Assembly: GCA_964020155.1 (NCBI GenBank)
Contig: OZ026553.1
Location: forward strand, 3,641,509 to 3,705,508
Origin: Chondrilla cf. caribensis
Lineage: Eukaryota; Porifera; Demospongiae; Chondrillida; Chondrillidae
Reading direction: 5' to 3'
Length of the DNA stretch: 64,000 nucleotides
Shown: positions 62,418 through 64,000 of the stretch, piece after piece
Layout: each line of letters opens with the position of its first letter
How positions within the stretch are numbered: position 1 is the first letter of the stretch
Notes under the pieces: generated by a model
What the model was told of the DNA's origin: nothing
What the model saw: the letters and a program-made list of their open reading frames with translations, nothing else
The model's database searches: none
Program-made: the position numbers and the translations under genes

Positions 62418-64000
62418 TGTGTCCAGTTACACTGTGAAATCAGAACAATGTAGTGTACACACAACACATGTACAACACTAAGTACGGTCCTTTGTAAGAT
62501 ACAACTACCCACTAAAGATTCACACCACTATGTGTATGTACATGTATACTTGTACAGTCTGACCTGCTTAGTAAGTATCTTGAAGGGCCCACCAAATATG
62601 TACGTATATACTTTTTATCAGAGGTACATACCGTCAGTACTGTTTGACATATGTAGTGTACATGAGCTAGGAATTAAGTGAGGTGTATACACACTAACCA
62701 GAAGTATGTACTAACCCTGGTACATACCAAGCATGTTTCATTGTACCTATATTAGGATAGACCACTTACTCATTAGCTCTGTTTGAGCATCTCAAAGCCA
62801 CCCACTCCAATACCTCATACTTCTCATTAATCTCTATTGCTACTAAGTCACCTTTCACCATTGGATGCTTAGGAAGACAGCCAGCTATAGCAGGCCGGAC
62901 GTATGTGCTCCAAACACAGCTACATAAAGAAGCCTGGAATGTGTAGGGGAAGCATTCCTCCTACTCACTAACATACCATAAGGCAAATGTGATAGAGTCA
63001 ATCACATGCAACATACCCTATCTCCATGTTAATAGTTGGTGTCACTTTGTGACAGTGATATACTGTAGTAAGGATACAATCATATGAAAAAAGTGTCTTT
63101 CCAGTCTGATCTGCTACAACCATCCTACCAAGCAACTGGGGTGAGAATGAGAAGGGACTGTCTAGCAAGAAGAGAGATTAATGAATACCTAAAGTATCAT
63201 CAGTGATGTTTGGTAGGCAACTCTTAGGCTTTCAAGCAATCAAAGGTATGTATTACTAACATATTTTGCAATAGTGCCAAGATTTTTGGCACTCGCATCA
63301 AATTTGCTGATAGTAGTGTGATTAATCTCTATTGCTACTAGACCATCTTTCACATCGGGGTGGGGGGTGCTTAGGAAGACAGCCAGCCATAGCAGGCCGG
63401 ACATAATATGTGCTCCAAACACACCTACACATGCAGAAGCCTGAAATGTGTGGGGGAGCATTCCTCCTAATCACATGAAATGCACATTAATATCATGAAA
63501 ACACGCACAAAAACTCAATGTCAACCAAGCAGTGATACCAAAGTCACACACGTGCAGGTTTCTATTTCCTAAATGAAAGGTACAATTAAATAAAGCCAAC
63601 ACACACTCATTCACCCAATTGACTGGTCAATGAAAAAAGCCAATACCAACCCAAATGTACGTATATGTACATACTTGTACATTATTACGCATGTATATAT
63701 GTGCGTGCATACGTATGTACATTTGATCACAACTATAAAGTGAAGTCATCACATGCGTATGTATGAGTGATAAGAGACTACATATAAAATGCTGTACGTT
63801 ACACACTATCAAGGCCTCACAAACCACTAAGCAAACATGCTTCAGTTCAGTTCAAGATGAAACATTCACCGTGACATGGTTGAAGTATACCAGCCTAAGT
63901 ACATGCCTTTTGAGATACGTATTGTGTTAATAACATTGAAAATGCGATAACACCCACTCATTCTACCCTGTCACATACCCAATGAATAGTAAAATGTATA
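62418..64000. other. Dispersed degenerate repeats at the right edge, no gene
   Basis: Contains two copies of a block with TTAATCTCTATTGCTACTA, GCTTAGGAAGACAGCCAGC and GCATTCCTCC (about 62828-62960 and 63323-63470). The final about 80 bp (ATTGTGTTAATAACATTGAA, AACACCCACTCATTCTA) match about 8250-8310. No coding exon is supported. Confidence 0.6.

Overview
The window is eukaryotic and almost certainly from an invertebrate animal. Its genes are split by short introns (about 300-520 bp) with GT/AG borders, it is full of CA/TG microsatellites, and it carries a long AT-rich satellite. The recognisable coding sequences are animal families: MBOAT7-type lysophosphatidylinositol acyltransferase and TRAF-type MATH domain. 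A sponge or similar marine invertebrate is my guess from overall character; the sequence does not prove it. There are no bacterial operons, rRNA genes or CRISPR arrays.

Layout. (1) 0-15.6 kb is the gene-bearing part: two intact minus-strand MBOAT7-like genes in tandem (A, 3.2-5.8 kb; B, 11.5-14.0 kb), each with four exons and identical exon lengths, encoding 438 residues. A decayed first exon of a third copy lies at 2.4-2.5 kb. Between and around them are MITE-like elements, minisatellites, a 69-bp-arm inverted repeat and dispersed degenerate repeats. (2) 15.65-58.07 kb is a satellite complex: about 150 monomers of about 187 bp, all in one orientation, in blocks separated by four copies of a 2.5-3.8 kb non-satellite cassette (about 17.0, 24.4, 39.3 and 53.7 kb). 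Each cassette holds a GC-rich core of about 1.1 kb, a 22-bp minisatellite and a (TG)n tract whose length differs greatly between copies. Cassette plus array forms a larger unit of 7.5-15 kb, and local 2-, 4-, 8- and 10-monomer blocks are duplicated within the arrays. (3) 58.1-64 kb is a gene graveyard: three decayed plus-strand TRAF MATH-domain fragments, two of them followed by fragments of MBOAT7 exon 2, plus a 343-bp terminal-inverted-repeat element that carries a HIRAN-like coding piece. This flank shares repeats with 6-8.5 kb, so the satellite complex is bracketed by paralogous DNA.

The only genes that look functional are the two acyltransferases, which would reacylate lysophosphatidylinositol in the ER membrane. 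The most unusual signals are: (a) recurrent 4-bp insertions turning TA into TACGTA at fixed positions in satellite monomers, discordant between otherwise near-identical duplicates, which look like transposon excision footprints; (b) the HIRAN-carrying TIR element with a paralogous empty site in the same window; (c) the repeated GC-rich cassette of unknown function; and (d) divergence between the MBOAT7 pair concentrated just after the catalytic histidine.
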